Origin: Putridiphycobacter sp045107045
GTDB lineage: Bacteria; Bacteroidota; Bacteroidia; Flavobacteriales_D; Crocinitomicaceae
DNA length: 64,000 bases
Reading direction: 5' to 3'
NCBI GenBank assembly: GCA_045107045.1
Contig: JBGCFR010000025.1
Location: 14,696 to 78,695, forward strand
Part shown: in pieces, positions 43,107 to 52,499 of the stretch
Layout: each line of letters starts with the position of its first letter
Numbering within the stretch: position 1 is the first letter of the stretch
Made by a program: the position numbers and the translations under genes
Notes under the pieces: generated by a model
What the model saw: the letters and a program-made list of their open reading frames with translations, nothing else
Databases searched by the model: none
What the model was told of the DNA's origin: nothing

Positions 43107-43703
43107 TCATTTTAATCCTTTTAAAACATCCCGACTATAATTGTTTTTTTCAACTTTACCTTTTGATTTTAACTTAAATCCAAAAAACGCACCTATACAA
43201 CCTCCTATAATATGAGCAAATTGAGATACGTTATCGTCATTGAATAAATAAACTATTTCTTTTCCAATAAAAATTGTTGCAACAAGAATAAATGTTAAAG
43301 GAATCTCATTGTTCTTAAAACTGACAAGACTAACAAGAATAATAAAACTGAACACTATTCCACTTGCGCCTATTAACCCATTTGAAAAGAATAAAATGTG
43401 GAATACGGCAGTAATGAAAGCTGTACTAACTATCATTAATAATGTGTTTTTTTGCCCGTATTTCTCCTCTATTATTGGTCCAAGTAATAAAATATATGAT
43501 AGGTTCATAATGATATGGTCAGGACCAGCATGTGCTAAAATATACGTAAATAGTCTAGGGTAGTATGACCAGTCTGTAAAAATAAAGTTTGGATTGAGTT
43601 TGAACAATTCCATTCCTACGTTCATATACTCAGTTAGAACAAATACTACTACACTTAAAAATGAAAAGCCAAGTATAATAGGAGAATTAAAGGTGATTTT
43701 CAT
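43107..43703 (-). CDS. rhomboid-family intramembrane serine protease
   Basis: This 198-residue protein is read from the ATG at 43703 (MKITFNSPII); the longer frame from 43817 adds only basic, non-conserved residues. It has six hydrophobic helices, the catalytic Ser in LIGASGIVFSF and the partner His in FAHIIGGCIGAFFGF, which together form the rhomboid dyad. It cuts within membrane spans. The HIMNLSYILLLGP region gives the usual N-terminal His/Asn. It is divergent from a barrel gene with 34 bases between their starts. Confidence 0.88.
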   Translation of the reverse strand: MKITFNSPIILGFSFLSVVVFVLTEYMNVGMELFKLNPNFIFTDWSYYPRLFTYILAHAGPDHIIMNLSYILLLGPIIEEKYGQKNTLLMIVSTAFITAVFHILFFSNGLIGASGIVFSFIILVSLVSFKNNEIPLTFILVATIFIGKEIVYLFNDDNVSQFAHIIGGCIGAFFGFKLKSKGKVEKNNYSRDVLKGLK

Positions 43704-43710
43704 ACATTTG
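43703..43710 (+). promoter_or_regulatory. -7 box for the barrel gene at 43738
   Basis: TACATTTG is an exact TAnnTTTG box that ends 27 bases before the ATG at 43738. It starts on the last base of the rhomboid start codon. No TTTG partner is seen. Confidence 0.45.
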
Positions 43711-43737
43711 TTTATAATCGCACTAAAGATAATAATA

Positions 43738-44460
43738 ATGAGGGATAAGGTTTTTTGTATTTTTTTACTGTTTTTTTGCCTAAACTTTAGCTTTTCGCAA
43801 ATCGATACTTTGAGCATTGGTTTTGAGAACGATAATAATTCAAATGATTCGCTAAATAGAACAAATATTTATATTAGTGGCCAGTTTTTTAATGCATACC
43901 GTTCGTTTGAAGATTTATCGGCATCAAATTCTTATTCTAACAGGATTAGCGAGGAATCAATAAGTACTGGAGGGGTTGAACTTGGTTCGTATATTAAGTT
44001 GAATGATAAATTTGATTTAGGAATTGGGGTTAGTTTTTTTGGAGGTGGTGAGCAATGGAGTTATTTTGATTCAATTTCTGATTCAAGTTTCATGTACGTT
44101 AATAAATATCGCCAAATAGCAGTTCCATTTAGGCTTCATTTTCATTTAGGTGATGAATTGAGATGGGTAACCTTTTTAGGAGTAATCCCTTCAAGTATTT
44201 TGGGGAGAAGGTATGAAAGTAGTTACACTAATGATGAAGGAATTTTAACAGAAAATGAAATAGAGACTTTTCAAGATAATCTAAACTCGTTTCAGTTAGC
44301 AGCGACTGTTGGAACTGGTGTTTCTTATCAATTAGGTAATGCTTCTGTTTTTTTACTAGGAGAGTATAGGTATCACTTTACCAATACCTATACAGGTCTA
44401 TTCCTAAATCATCAACAAAAATTGATTGGTGGATCATTGGGGATGACATTCAGTTTTTAA
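43738..44460 (+). CDS. outer-membrane beta-barrel, unknown
   Basis: This 240-residue protein is read from the ATG at 43738 (MRDKVFCIF) because a signal peptide (ending NFSFSQ) starts there; the upstream ATGs lie within the divergent gene. The mature part is strand-rich: NIYISGQFFNAYRSF, VSFFGGGEQWSYFD, AATVGTGVSYQLGN and the last segment LIGGSLGMTFSF with terminal Phe, as for an 8-strand barrel. It is divergent from the rhomboid gene. Role unknown. Confidence 0.7.
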   Translation: MRDKVFCIFLLFFCLNFSFSQIDTLSIGFENDNNSNDSLNRTNIYISGQFFNAYRSFEDLSASNSYSNRISEESISTGGVELGSYIKLNDKFDLGIGVSFFGGGEQWSYFDSISDSSFMYVNKYRQIAVPFRLHFHLGDELRWVTFLGVIPSSILGRRYESSYTNDEGILTENEIETFQDNLNSFQLAATVGTGVSYQLGNASVFLLGEYRYHFTNTYTGLFLNHQQKLIGGSLGMTFSF

Positions 44461-44503
44461 GTATTTCACTTTTTTTTGTAACCCAATTGGTGACATTTCG
44501 TAA

Positions 44504-44511
44504 TATTTTTG
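44504..44511 (+). promoter_or_regulatory. -7 box of the glucosaminidase gene
   Basis: TATTTTTG matches TAnnTTTG and ends 21 bases before the ATG at 44533. It lies over the alternative start at 44509, so it favours the later start. Confidence 0.45.
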
Positions 44512-44532
44512 AAGACAACCAAATTTGCTATT

Positions 44533-45567
44533 ATGAAATTTTTAGTATTGACCTTTGTATTAAGTATGTCAACTTTAGCTTTAACCGAGACTAAATTGAC
44601 TACTGTACAATATATTGATTTATGGAAAAATACGGCTGTAGAACAAATGCATGCTCACAAGATTCCGGCAAGCATTACTTTGGCGCAAGGTATTTTGGAA
44701 TCAGGGAGTGGTAATAGTAGATTAGCAAAGGAAGCTAAGAATCATTTCGGAATTAAATGCCATAAAACATGGTCAGGTGATACTTTTATACAAGATGACG
44801 ATACAAGAGATGAATGCTTTAGATCTTACTATTCTGCAGCAGAATCTTATACTGATCATTCATTATTCTTATCTAGACGTGGACGGTATTCAAATTTATT
44901 TCTCTTAGATTTAGATAATTATAAAGGCTGGGCAACAGGTCTTAAATCTGCCGGGTATGCTACTAACCCAAAATATGCCTATCTATTAATTGATTTGATT
45001 GAGCGTTATCATTTAAATCAATACGATAAGGTTACTAGCGATAAAATCTCTGTTTTGAAGAAGCAAAGTAAGTCTGCTGAATATAAGGCAGTTGTTAAAA
45101 AAAGCTCTAATTCCGACCCTCAAGTTGGTTCCAAAACGAAAGAATATTCTAAAACTAAAATGGCACCGGTTGCCAGTTCAAATTACAATAACAATGTAAG
45201 TGTAGTTGAAATAAAACATAATGCACACGAAGTGACAACTAGCCTTAATAAGGTTAAGTACATCTTGGTTCATGAGGGTGATACTTTTTATAGATTAGCT
45301 AAAGAGTTTGATATTACAATTACACAGCTTTATAGATACAATGAATTTAAGAATAAAGATGTTCTAGAAATTGGAGACCGAATTTATGTGAGTCCAAAAA
45401 AATCTAAAGGCCCTAGAGGTAAAAGCAATTACGTATGCAAAAAAACTATATCATTGAGAGAAATCGCACACGAGCAAGGCATAAAATTAAATAGTATTAT
45501 GAAATTGAACCTGTCAGAAAACCCTGATGAAGTATTAAGAAAAGGTTCTAAAGTCACCCTCCGGTAG
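44533..45567 (+). CDS. glucosaminidase with two LysM domains
   Basis: This 344-residue protein is read from 44533 (MKFLVLTFVLSMSTLAL, a clear signal peptide) instead of 44509. Next comes an N-acetylmuramidase/glucosaminidase domain of the GH73 type with ITLAQGILESGSGNSRLAKEAKNHFGIKCHKTW (the Glu in LESGSG is catalytic) and the FRSYYSAAESYTDHSLFLSRR segment. Two LysM modules follow a Lys/Ser-rich linker (for example VHEGDTFYRLAKEFDITITQLYRYN and KTISLREIAHEQGIKLNSIMKLN). It trims peptidoglycan in the periplasm. It has a terminator about 115 bases downstream. Confidence 0.92.
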   Translation: MKFLVLTFVLSMSTLALTETKLTTVQYIDLWKNTAVEQMHAHKIPASITLAQGILESGSGNSRLAKEAKNHFGIKCHKTWSGDTFIQDDDTRDECFRSYYSAAESYTDHSLFLSRRGRYSNLFLLDLDNYKGWATGLKSAGYATNPKYAYLLIDLIERYHLNQYDKVTSDKISVLKKQSKSAEYKAVVKKSSNSDPQVGSKTKEYSKTKMAPVASSNYNNNVSVVEIKHNAHEVTTSLNKVKYILVHEGDTFYRLAKEFDITITQLYRYNEFKNKDVLEIGDRIYVSPKKSKGPRGKSNYVCKKTISLREIAHEQGIKLNSIMKLNLSENPDEVLRKGSKVTLR

Positions 45568-45889
45568 TTTTTGAGTAAATCGGGTTGGTTACCTGAAAAA
45601 AAGAAAACTAATTTACAAATAATATTCCTTGTGTTTAATTATGTAAAATCGTGAATCGACAGGAGGTTTTTTGGTTTGTTGTTGAAAGGAGGCTTTTTTA
45701 GTCTCCTTTCTTTATTGTAACTCTAAAATTAAATTATCAAAATATATATCCAATAGTGTTCGGAATAGTGCAAATTATTAACCTTTGTTATCTATTGATT
45801 AAATAACTATTAATTTAATTTATAAGTTTAGATATTTTCAATTATTTGTTTTAATTTAGTTCAATAAATTATTGAAATCCTAAATCAAA
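45568..45889. other. 322-base gap with a terminator and AT-rich leader
   Basis: The gap holds the glucosaminidase terminator (45684-45716) and then about 170 bases of very AT-rich sequence leading to the gene at 45890. I see no promoter box that meets the consensus and no open frame of note. Confidence 0.6.
45684..45716 (+). terminator. probable terminator of the glucosaminidase gene
   Basis: GAAAGGAG at 45684-45691 pairs with CTCCTTTC at 45703-45710 around an 11-base loop, followed by TTTATT. It is weaker than the others because the T-run is short. Confidence 0.6.
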
Positions 45890-47413
45890 ATGAAGCCTTC
45901 AGTAGAACTTTTTAATTTAATAGAATCACTCACAAAATCAGAGAAAAGATTTTTCAAACTAAATTCAACACTTCAGTCAGGTGAAAAGAATTATATTAAA
46001 ATTTTTGATTTTGTTGAGAAACAGAAAAAGTATGACGAAGAAGAATTAAAGGCACATTTTAAGGGGGAAATATTTGTGGATCACCTGCCATCAGAAAAGA
46101 ATCATCTTTACAAATTGATTTTAAAAAGCTTAAGGTCGTTTTATTCAGAGCAGAATGTTAGTGCGCAACTAAAGCAGGAGATTAAAAATGTGGAAATTTT
46201 GCATAAAAAAGCACTTTATAAGGAATGCGCAAAATTTGTAAAACGAGCTAAGAGAATCGCTAAACAATATGAAAAATTTTATTATTGGTACGAATTAATT
46301 GGATGGGAGAGAAAACTTCTTGAGGAGGCCTATGAAGAAGGAGTATTTACTCAAGATATAAATCAGCTAATTGAAGAAGAAACGGGAGTAATTGAAAAAT
46401 TAAGAAATTTAGGTGAGTATCAAATACTGTATTCTAAGATCAATTTGATTTTTAAAAGCGGAGGATTTTCCAGAAATGATGAAGAACGAAAAATTGTTTC
46501 AGAAATTGCAGACTACCATTTAATAACAGGAAAAAACACAGCCGTTTCTGTCAGAGCTACATCTATTTGTTACTATATTAAAGGATTATGTGCTGCGAGT
46601 GTTAGAGATTACGATCTTGCCATAGTCAATTTTAGAAAAACGAAAATGGTGATGGATAAATATCCAGACATTAAACAAGATTTACAAAGTAGATACATAT
46701 CGACACTAACTTTCTTATTGAGTTGCTATATTGATCAGAATGATTTTGAAAATGCCGAAAAATTTTTAAATGAGATTAAAGATTTGCCAAATCAAAAGGG
46801 GTATGACAGCATAGACTCTAAGGTGAAAATATATTCATCAATTGGTGTAGGAGAAATACAATTGTATAACAGAAAAGGTGATTTTGAAAAAGCTAGAGAG
46901 TTATGCGAATCGGTTGATGGTAGACTTGAAGCGTATAAGAATAAATTAACGAAAGAAAAAAACCTTCTGTTGGATTACAGCAAAGCCTATACTTTATTTG
47001 GGATAGGTGATTTCAAAGCTTCATTGAAAATAGTAAATAAAATGCTGAATGATAATGAAAAAAGATTAAGGCAAGATATTTACAGTTTTTCTAGAATTTT
47101 CAACCTTGTCATACATTATGAATTAGGGAATTTTGACTTTGTAGAATATGAAGTTAAATCAACCTCACGTTTTCTGGGTAAAAAAGAGAAGGATTACTTT
47201 ATTGAAAAGGTATTTATTAAATACATTAAAAAATTATCAAAAGAAGAAGCAAATTTTGGTAAGAGGGAGATATTCGAAAATTTTTATGCCGAAATAGACA
47301 AATTATTAATGTTACCTAACGAACAAGTTATATTGGAATACTTTAATATCAAGGCTTGGGTTTATAGTAAAATAAAGCGAATTCCATTTACAGAAGCAAT
47401 CCAATCGATTTAA
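45890..47413 (+). CDS. large helical-repeat (TPR-like) protein, unknown
   Basis: This 507-residue protein has no signal peptide or membrane span and is rich in Lys, Glu and aromatic residues. The N-terminal 60 residues (LFNLIESLTKSEKRFFKLNS) look like a helical head, and the rest is helix-turn-helix of about 35-residue periodicity (for example DLAIVNFRKTKMVMDKYP, NDFENAEKFLNEIKDLP and FEKARELCESVDGRL), as in TPR-type scaffolds. I know unnamed Bacteroidota proteins of this look but give no function. It stands alone on the plus strand, with 93 bases to the MFS gene. Confidence 0.65.
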   Translation: MKPSVELFNLIESLTKSEKRFFKLNSTLQSGEKNYIKIFDFVEKQKKYDEEELKAHFKGEIFVDHLPSEKNHLYKLILKSLRSFYSEQNVSAQLKQEIKNVEILHKKALYKECAKFVKRAKRIAKQYEKFYYWYELIGWERKLLEEAYEEGVFTQDINQLIEEETGVIEKLRNLGEYQILYSKINLIFKSGGFSRNDEERKIVSEIADYHLITGKNTAVSVRATSICYYIKGLCAASVRDYDLAIVNFRKTKMVMDKYPDIKQDLQSRYISTLTFLLSCYIDQNDFENAEKFLNEIKDLPNQKGYDSIDSKVKIYSSIGVGEIQLYNRKGDFEKARELCESVDGRLEAYKNKLTKEKNLLLDYSKAYTLFGIGDFKASLKIVNKMLNDNEKRLRQDIYSFSRIFNLVIHYELGNFDFVEYEVKSTSRFLGKKEKDYFIEKVFIKYIKKLSKEEANFGKREIFENFYAEIDKLLMLPNEQVILEYFNIKAWVYSKIKRIPFTEAIQSI

Positions 47414-47506
47414 TTCAACCTCTTACTGGTCATCATTGCAGCAGTAACTATTGGAAATTATTTTCGTATAAATTTCTGTCTATATTAAAAAAGGGCATTA
47501 CCTATT

Positions 47507-48778
47507 ATGTCGCAAAAATTAAAATCGCCAATTCATATTATTGTTTTGCTAATCTTGGCGGGAGAAGCAATTTTCGTTTTGCCTTTTGTTATTGCAAGAG
47601 TTTTTAGACCGACCTTTTTAGCGGCATACGATTTAACTAATTATGAATTAGGTATATGTTTTTCCATTTACGGAGTAGTTGCTTTGTTTTCTTACATTTT
47701 GGGAGGACGCTTAGCAGATAAATATCCACCGCATAGTTTGATGGCAGTTGCTTTACTACTGACTGCATTGGGTGGTTTTGTGATGGCTATTTTCCCTAAT
47801 TATAGTGTAATGAAATATTTGTTTGGTTATTATGGATTCACGACTATTTACTTGTTTTGGGGTGCTATGATTAAAGCAGCTAGAATTTGGGGTGGTGATT
47901 CTAAACAAGGCAGAGCATTTGGTTTTTTAGATGGCGGACGAGGTTTAGTTGCAGCAAGTTTTGCATTATTGGGTCTTGCCATTTTCTCTTTTTTTTTAGC
48001 AAAAGATATTGCTGTCGATATTGACACACTTAGTTTGTCAGAACGTAAGTCGGCTTTTAGGAATGTCATTTTGGTATCTTCTTTATTCGTAGCCATTACT
48101 GGAATACTTGTTTTATTTTTTATGAGACAAAATTCGGAATTAAAACAATCTGAAAAGCCCACGATCTTTAGTATTGCGAATTTTTTGGAAGTTGCTAAAT
48201 TGAAATCGGTTTGGTGGTTAATGATTATTATTTTGTGTGCTTATGTCGGTTACAAAATTACAGATGATTTTTCATTATATGCCAGTGAGGTAATGAACTA
48301 TAACGAAGTAGAATCAGCAAAAATTGGAACATTAATGCTATTTATCCGGCCAATTATAGGGGTTAGTATTGGCCTTCTTGCCGATAGAACAAAGCCAGTA
48401 TTAATCTTAATGATTGGATTTATTCTAACCACGCTTGGGTCAATATTGTTATCTTTAGGTATTATGGGACCATCAATGTTAGTGTTTTTTATAGTTAGTA
48501 TTGTGATAGTTGCAGTTGGCGTCTATTCTGCTAGAACCTTATATTTTGCAGTTTTAGGCCAAGCAAAAGTGCCAGTTTATTTAACTGGAACTGCCGTTGG
48601 CATGATTTCTTTTGTCGGATATATGCCTGATATTTTTATGGGACCAACAATGGGACACTTGCTTGATAACTACGAAGGTGAATTAGGTCATCAATATGTA
48701 TTTTTAATGAATGCAGGGTTTGCCTTCTTGGGCTTAATTGCTGCATTTTTTTTTAGGAGATCAATGCAGAAGGTATAA
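47507..48778 (+). CDS. MFS transporter
   Basis: This 423-residue protein has 12 hydrophobic helices and the MFS motif after the second helix (GGRLADKYPPHSL, with GRxADKx-type charges), a long central loop at about 180-215 and a second-half repeat LLADRTKPVLIL. The family moves small solutes by proton or other symport. The substrate is unknown. It is the last plus-strand gene before the convergent acyltransferase, with 5 bases between the stops. Confidence 0.9.
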   Translation: MSQKLKSPIHIIVLLILAGEAIFVLPFVIARVFRPTFLAAYDLTNYELGICFSIYGVVALFSYILGGRLADKYPPHSLMAVALLLTALGGFVMAIFPNYSVMKYLFGYYGFTTIYLFWGAMIKAARIWGGDSKQGRAFGFLDGGRGLVAASFALLGLAIFSFFLAKDIAVDIDTLSLSERKSAFRNVILVSSLFVAITGILVLFFMRQNSELKQSEKPTIFSIANFLEVAKLKSVWWLMIIILCAYVGYKITDDFSLYASEVMNYNEVESAKIGTLMLFIRPIIGVSIGLLADRTKPVLILMIGFILTTLGSILLSLGIMGPSMLVFFIVSIVIVAVGVYSARTLYFAVLGQAKVPVYLTGTAVGMISFVGYMPDIFMGPTMGHLLDNYEGELGHQYVFLMNAGFAFLGLIAAFFFRRSMQKV

Positions 48779-48783
48779 GCGAT

Positions 48784-49503
48784 TTAAATATCTTTCAAAA
48801 GATCCTTAATAATATCTTCTGCTCTATTTTTTAGAGTATTTATAGCTTTTCTATCATCAGATTCTATTTGCTCAAAGGCTGGGCCAAATTTAACAGTAAC
48901 TTTTCCTTTTGTTATGCTTAATAGTTTACCACCAGACCAAATTTTGTTTCCACCTGATATAGCTACAGGAATAATAGGCATTTTGGCCTTAACCGCAATG
49001 TGAAACGTCCCTTTCTTAAATGGTAGAAGCTTACCTTTGTCATCAAAAGTTCCTTCAGGAAAAACAAGTACATTTTTCCCACTCTTAAGTTTGATAGCTG
49101 CAATTTTCATGCTTCTAATGGACCGTTTTGGATTTGTACGGTCAATGAATATCATACCTAACAGCCACATCATCCATCCAAAAAATGGAATTCTTAGTAA
49201 TTCTCTTTTAGCTACAAAGTAAATGTTCTTCGGATAGGCACATAGTAGAATAGGCACATCAAGATAGGATGTGTGATTTGACATAATAATATAATTTTTG
49301 TCTGAATCAATGAACTCCTGTCCTTCTACTTTCAAGTCAATTTGCGTAATAAACAAAATAAAAGGAGCCCAAACCTTTCTTACAATTACTAATACCCATG
49401 GCGGATTAAAGGTTAGTAAAAGTGTAATCATTGTAATTACTATTATTAGGATAGTCCAAATAACTAGAATTAGTAACTGTATGGCGGATTTTATTGCTTT
49501 CAC
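48784..49503 (-). CDS. plsC: 1-acyl-glycerol-3-phosphate acyltransferase, GTG start
   Basis: This 239-residue protein has the HX4D motif His77-Thr-Ser-Tyr-Leu-Asp82, then FIDRTNPKRS and the FPEGT motif at 148-152, followed by PIIPVAISG, the standard PlsC set. It has two hydrophobic helices at the N-terminus and acylates lysophosphatidic acid at the membrane. The start codon is GTG (49501-49503), which is unusual in this window and overlaps the stop codon of priA as TAGTG, so translation is probably coupled to priA. The next ATG is 24 codons in, past the first helix. Confidence 0.88.
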   Translation of the reverse strand: MKAIKSAIQLLILVIWTILIIVITMITLLLTFNPPWVLVIVRKVWAPFILFITQIDLKVEGQEFIDSDKNYIIMSNHTSYLDVPILLCAYPKNIYFVAKRELLRIPFFGWMMWLLGMIFIDRTNPKRSIRSMKIAAIKLKSGKNVLVFPEGTFDDKGKLLPFKKGTFHIAVKAKMPIIPVAISGGNKIWSGGKLLSITKGKVTVKFGPAFEQIESDDRKAINTLKNRAEDIIKDLLKDI

Positions 49504-51986
49504 TATTGTGGGTCAACATCAATTACAACTCTTACCGATCTATAATCATGTTGCGATAAAAATACATCAATTTTTTCTTTAATTAAATCTTTTACTTTAG
49601 CTGGACTAGCTGAACGTTCATATTTAATAACGATATTTTTTAAATAGTAATTTCTTACTCTACCTACTAACGGAGCTTCCGGCCCTTGCAATCTGTCCTT
49701 AAACACGTTTCTTAAAGCATTGGCTAAATCATGAGAAGCCACCTCAAGTAAATTCGAATCTTTATGTCTGAGTTGAAGAAATATTACTCTATAAAAAGGA
49801 GGGTAGTTAAAATTTCGTCTTTCAATTAATTCCTGTTTATACATGCCCATATAATCATGAGACATTACTTTTTGAATAATCCAGTGGTTTGGTTCAAAAC
49901 TTTGTATAATTACTTTACCTCTTTTAGCTTTTCTTCCAGCTCTTCCTGCAACTTGACTCATTAACTGGTATGAACGCTCAAAAGCTCTAAAATCAGGAAA
50001 TTTAAGCATTTGGTCTGCACTTAAAACACCTACCAGTCCAACATTATCAAAGTCAAGTCCTTTAGTTACCATTTGTGTACCAATGAGAACATCAATTTCT
50101 CTAGCTTCAAATTCAGATATAATTGAGTGATAGGCATTTTTTGCTCTAGTGGAATCAAGATCCAATCGTTTGATTGTTATATTAGGAAAAAAGATTGCTA
50201 ATTCATCTTCTATTTTTTCGGTTCCAAAACCAATCATTTTTAATTTACGACTTCCACATGCGCCACAAGACGAGGGAGGGGTTAAGAAATAACCACAATA
50301 ATGACATTTTAAGACATTAAGAGCCTTATGGTATGTTAATGACACATCACAGTTTTTACATTGTGGAGTCCAATTGCATTGTTCACATGTCCATAATGGA
50401 GAATAGCCCCTTCTATTTTGAAAGAGTATTATCTGCTCCTTTCTTTCTAATGCTTCCTCCATTTCTGTCATTAAAAATGAAGAGAAATGGGACTTCATGG
50501 ACTTCTGTCGTGTTTCCTTTTCAAGGTCAGCGCATTGTATTTCGGGTAATTGTACTCCCCCAAAACGCTCAGAAATTGTCACCAGTCCATAACGACCTTC
50601 TGTTGCGTTATAATAAGACTCTAATGCTGGTGTGGCTGATCCAAGTAAAACTTTAGCATGATGCTGCTTGGCTAAAACAATACTAACATCACGCGCATTA
50701 TACCTAGGGGATGGGTCAAATTGCTTGAATGAGTTTTCATGTTCTTCATCTACAATGATAAGTCCTAATTTTTGAAATGGCAGAAATATAGAAGATCTTG
50801 CTCCTAAAATAATTCTGTATTGTGACTGACTATTATTTAATATTTGTTGCCAAATTTCAATCCGCTCATTTTGATTAAAGCGACTATGATAAACGCCTAC
50901 TAAGTCTCCAAAATAAGCCTTTAGTCGTGTTATTAATTGAGTGGTTAAAGCAATTTCAGGCAACAGAAAAAGAACTTGTTTTCCATTTCTTAATGCCTCT
51001 TCAATTAATTTGACATAGATTTCCGTTTTTCCTGATGATGTAACACCATGAAGCAGAGTAATGTCCTTTGTCGTGAAATGTGTTTTAATTTCTGAAAGTG
51101 CGTTTTCTTGGGCTGGAGATAGGTCTTTAATTGCTTTTAATTCATTGTCATTAGTCTCTAATCGAGAAATTTCAGCACTGAAAATGTCAATAATTCCTTT
51201 TTTCGCTAATGTCATGACTGATGACTCAGAAACGTCATCATTTAGCAATACCTTTTTTAAAATAGGGTTTTGTTGATTGTTTTGCCAATTAGTAAGTTGT
51301 ATGATTTTTAGCAGTGCTGCAACTTGGCCTTGATTTCTTTTGCTGTTTTCTAAGTTGTTTAATACTTCAGTTAATTGCTCTTCGTTTAAAAAAGAAGTAT
51401 TGATTTTGACGAAGCTAACAAATTTTGGTCTGTACTTTGATTTTAATTCCTCACTAACAATTGCAGCTTTTTTTTCAATCAAACTTTTAATAATTGGTTG
51501 AATCGTTTTTATCTGGATAATTTCTGCAATTTCTTTAAGACTTAATTCTTCTTGAACCTGCAAGGCTTCAATAATCAAATACTCTCTGTCGGATAAATTT
51601 TCGTAACTTCTATTAAATTCTGGATGAATGCTTATGATAGTTTCACTGGCCAATTTAAAATTACTTGGCAATGCAGCATTCATGACATCACCTATGTCAG
51701 CCATATAGTAATTTGAAATCCATTCCCATAAATTCAACTGATTATGAGTAACAATTGGAGAGTCGTCCAAAATTGTTTCTATATATTTTACTTGGTAGTT
51801 CTGAGGGACAATTTCATGCAGTTTTTTAACAATTCCTGTATAGAACTTACTTCTTCCTAAAGGAACAATTACACGTTTACCCTCTGCAATATCATTATTT
51901 AATTCAAATGGGACTCTATAAGTATAAGTGTTAGGAATACTTAACGGTAAGATGACATCTACAAAATAGGTAATTCTATTGCTCAA
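49503..51986 (-). CDS. priA: primosomal protein N' (PriA helicase)
   Basis: This 827-residue protein has an N-terminal DNA-binding domain (ITYFVDVILPLSIPNTYTYRVP), the helicase Walker A (GVTSSGKT at 314-321), DEEH in motif II, and the two zinc-binding knuckles CEQCNWTPQCKNC and CHYCGYFLTPPSSCGACGSRKL between the helicase lobes. The late motifs TQMVTKGLDFDNV and MSQVAGRAGRKAKRG are typical of PriA. It restarts stalled replication forks by loading the replicative helicase. Size and motif order are complete. The downstream acyltransferase starts inside its stop codon, and the rhodanese gene ends 16 bases upstream. Confidence 0.97.
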   Translation of the reverse strand: MSNRITYFVDVILPLSIPNTYTYRVPFELNNDIAEGKRVIVPLGRSKFYTGIVKKLHEIVPQNYQVKYIETILDDSPIVTHNQLNLWEWISNYYMADIGDVMNAALPSNFKLASETIISIHPEFNRSYENLSDREYLIIEALQVQEELSLKEIAEIIQIKTIQPIIKSLIEKKAAIVSEELKSKYRPKFVSFVKINTSFLNEEQLTEVLNNLENSKRNQGQVAALLKIIQLTNWQNNQQNPILKKVLLNDDVSESSVMTLAKKGIIDIFSAEISRLETNDNELKAIKDLSPAQENALSEIKTHFTTKDITLLHGVTSSGKTEIYVKLIEEALRNGKQVLFLLPEIALTTQLITRLKAYFGDLVGVYHSRFNQNERIEIWQQILNNSQSQYRIILGARSSIFLPFQKLGLIIVDEEHENSFKQFDPSPRYNARDVSIVLAKQHHAKVLLGSATPALESYYNATEGRYGLVTISERFGGVQLPEIQCADLEKETRQKSMKSHFSSFLMTEMEEALERKEQIILFQNRRGYSPLWTCEQCNWTPQCKNCDVSLTYHKALNVLKCHYCGYFLTPPSSCGACGSRKLKMIGFGTEKIEDELAIFFPNITIKRLDLDSTRAKNAYHSIISEFEAREIDVLIGTQMVTKGLDFDNVGLVGVLSADQMLKFPDFRAFERSYQLMSQVAGRAGRKAKRGKVIIQSFEPNHWIIQKVMSHDYMGMYKQELIERRNFNYPPFYRVIFLQLRHKDSNLLEVASHDLANALRNVFKDRLQGPEAPLVGRVRNYYLKNIVIKYERSASPAKVKDLIKEKIDVFLSQHDYRSVRVVIDVDPQ

Positions 51987-52002
51987 CTTCTAGAAAATTT
52001 AT

Positions 52003-52410
52003 TTAAAACGGCCATTGACCATAGCCCCCAATTAAATTATAAACTTCTGTAAACCCATTTTCTTTCAATGTTTTCATGGCCCTGCCACTTCTTCCACCAG
52101 CTTGACAAAATACATAAACGGGTTTGGACCTATCTAATAGATCTATATTATTAACAAATTGACTGTCAAGAAAGTCAATGTTTTGCGCATTGCCAATAGA
52201 GCCATTTTTAAACTCTTCAGGTGTTCTAACATCAATCAAGGTGCCGATATTGGTTTCAAGAAGATCTTTAAATACTTCTGCAGTTACATCTTTTGCAATA
52301 GGCTGAAGTGGCAATTCTGCTTCGTGCTTTTTTGAACTATTTTCAGAATTATTAGTCTGACATGAAATAAAAATAACGAAAATGAATGAAATAAGTAGAT
52401 GATGTTTCAT
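52003..52410 (-). CDS. rhodanese-like lipoprotein
   Basis: This 135-residue protein has a lipoprotein signal (HHLLISFIFVIFISC, lipobox Cys17), a rhodanese fold with TLIDVRTPEEFKNGSIGNAQNID and the active-site loop Cys102-Gln-Ala-Gly-Gly-Arg-Ser. The loop is the six-residue sulfurtransferase type. Being a periplasmic lipoprotein, it may handle sulfur compounds in the envelope. It ends 16 bases before priA on the same strand. A CAAAAGTA block (minus-strand TACTTTTG) at 52436-52443 is a possible promoter box. Confidence 0.88.
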   Translation of the reverse strand: MKHHLLISFIFVIFISCQTNNSENSSKKHEAELPLQPIAKDVTAEVFKDLLETNIGTLIDVRTPEEFKNGSIGNAQNIDFLDSQFVNNIDLLDRSKPVYVFCQAGGRSGRAMKTLKENGFTEVYNLIGGYGQWPF

Positions 52411-52499
52411 TATAGAATTGTCTTTTAAATTTCAACAAAAGTACAAAAATGAAATTAAGAATTTTGTCCAGTTGACCAAGAATTTAAGTAGAGCATTCC

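Noticed and set aside
43703..43817. N-terminal extension of the rhomboid protein
   Set aside because: It crosses the divergent barrel gene's start and signal peptide, and the added residues are basic and unconserved.
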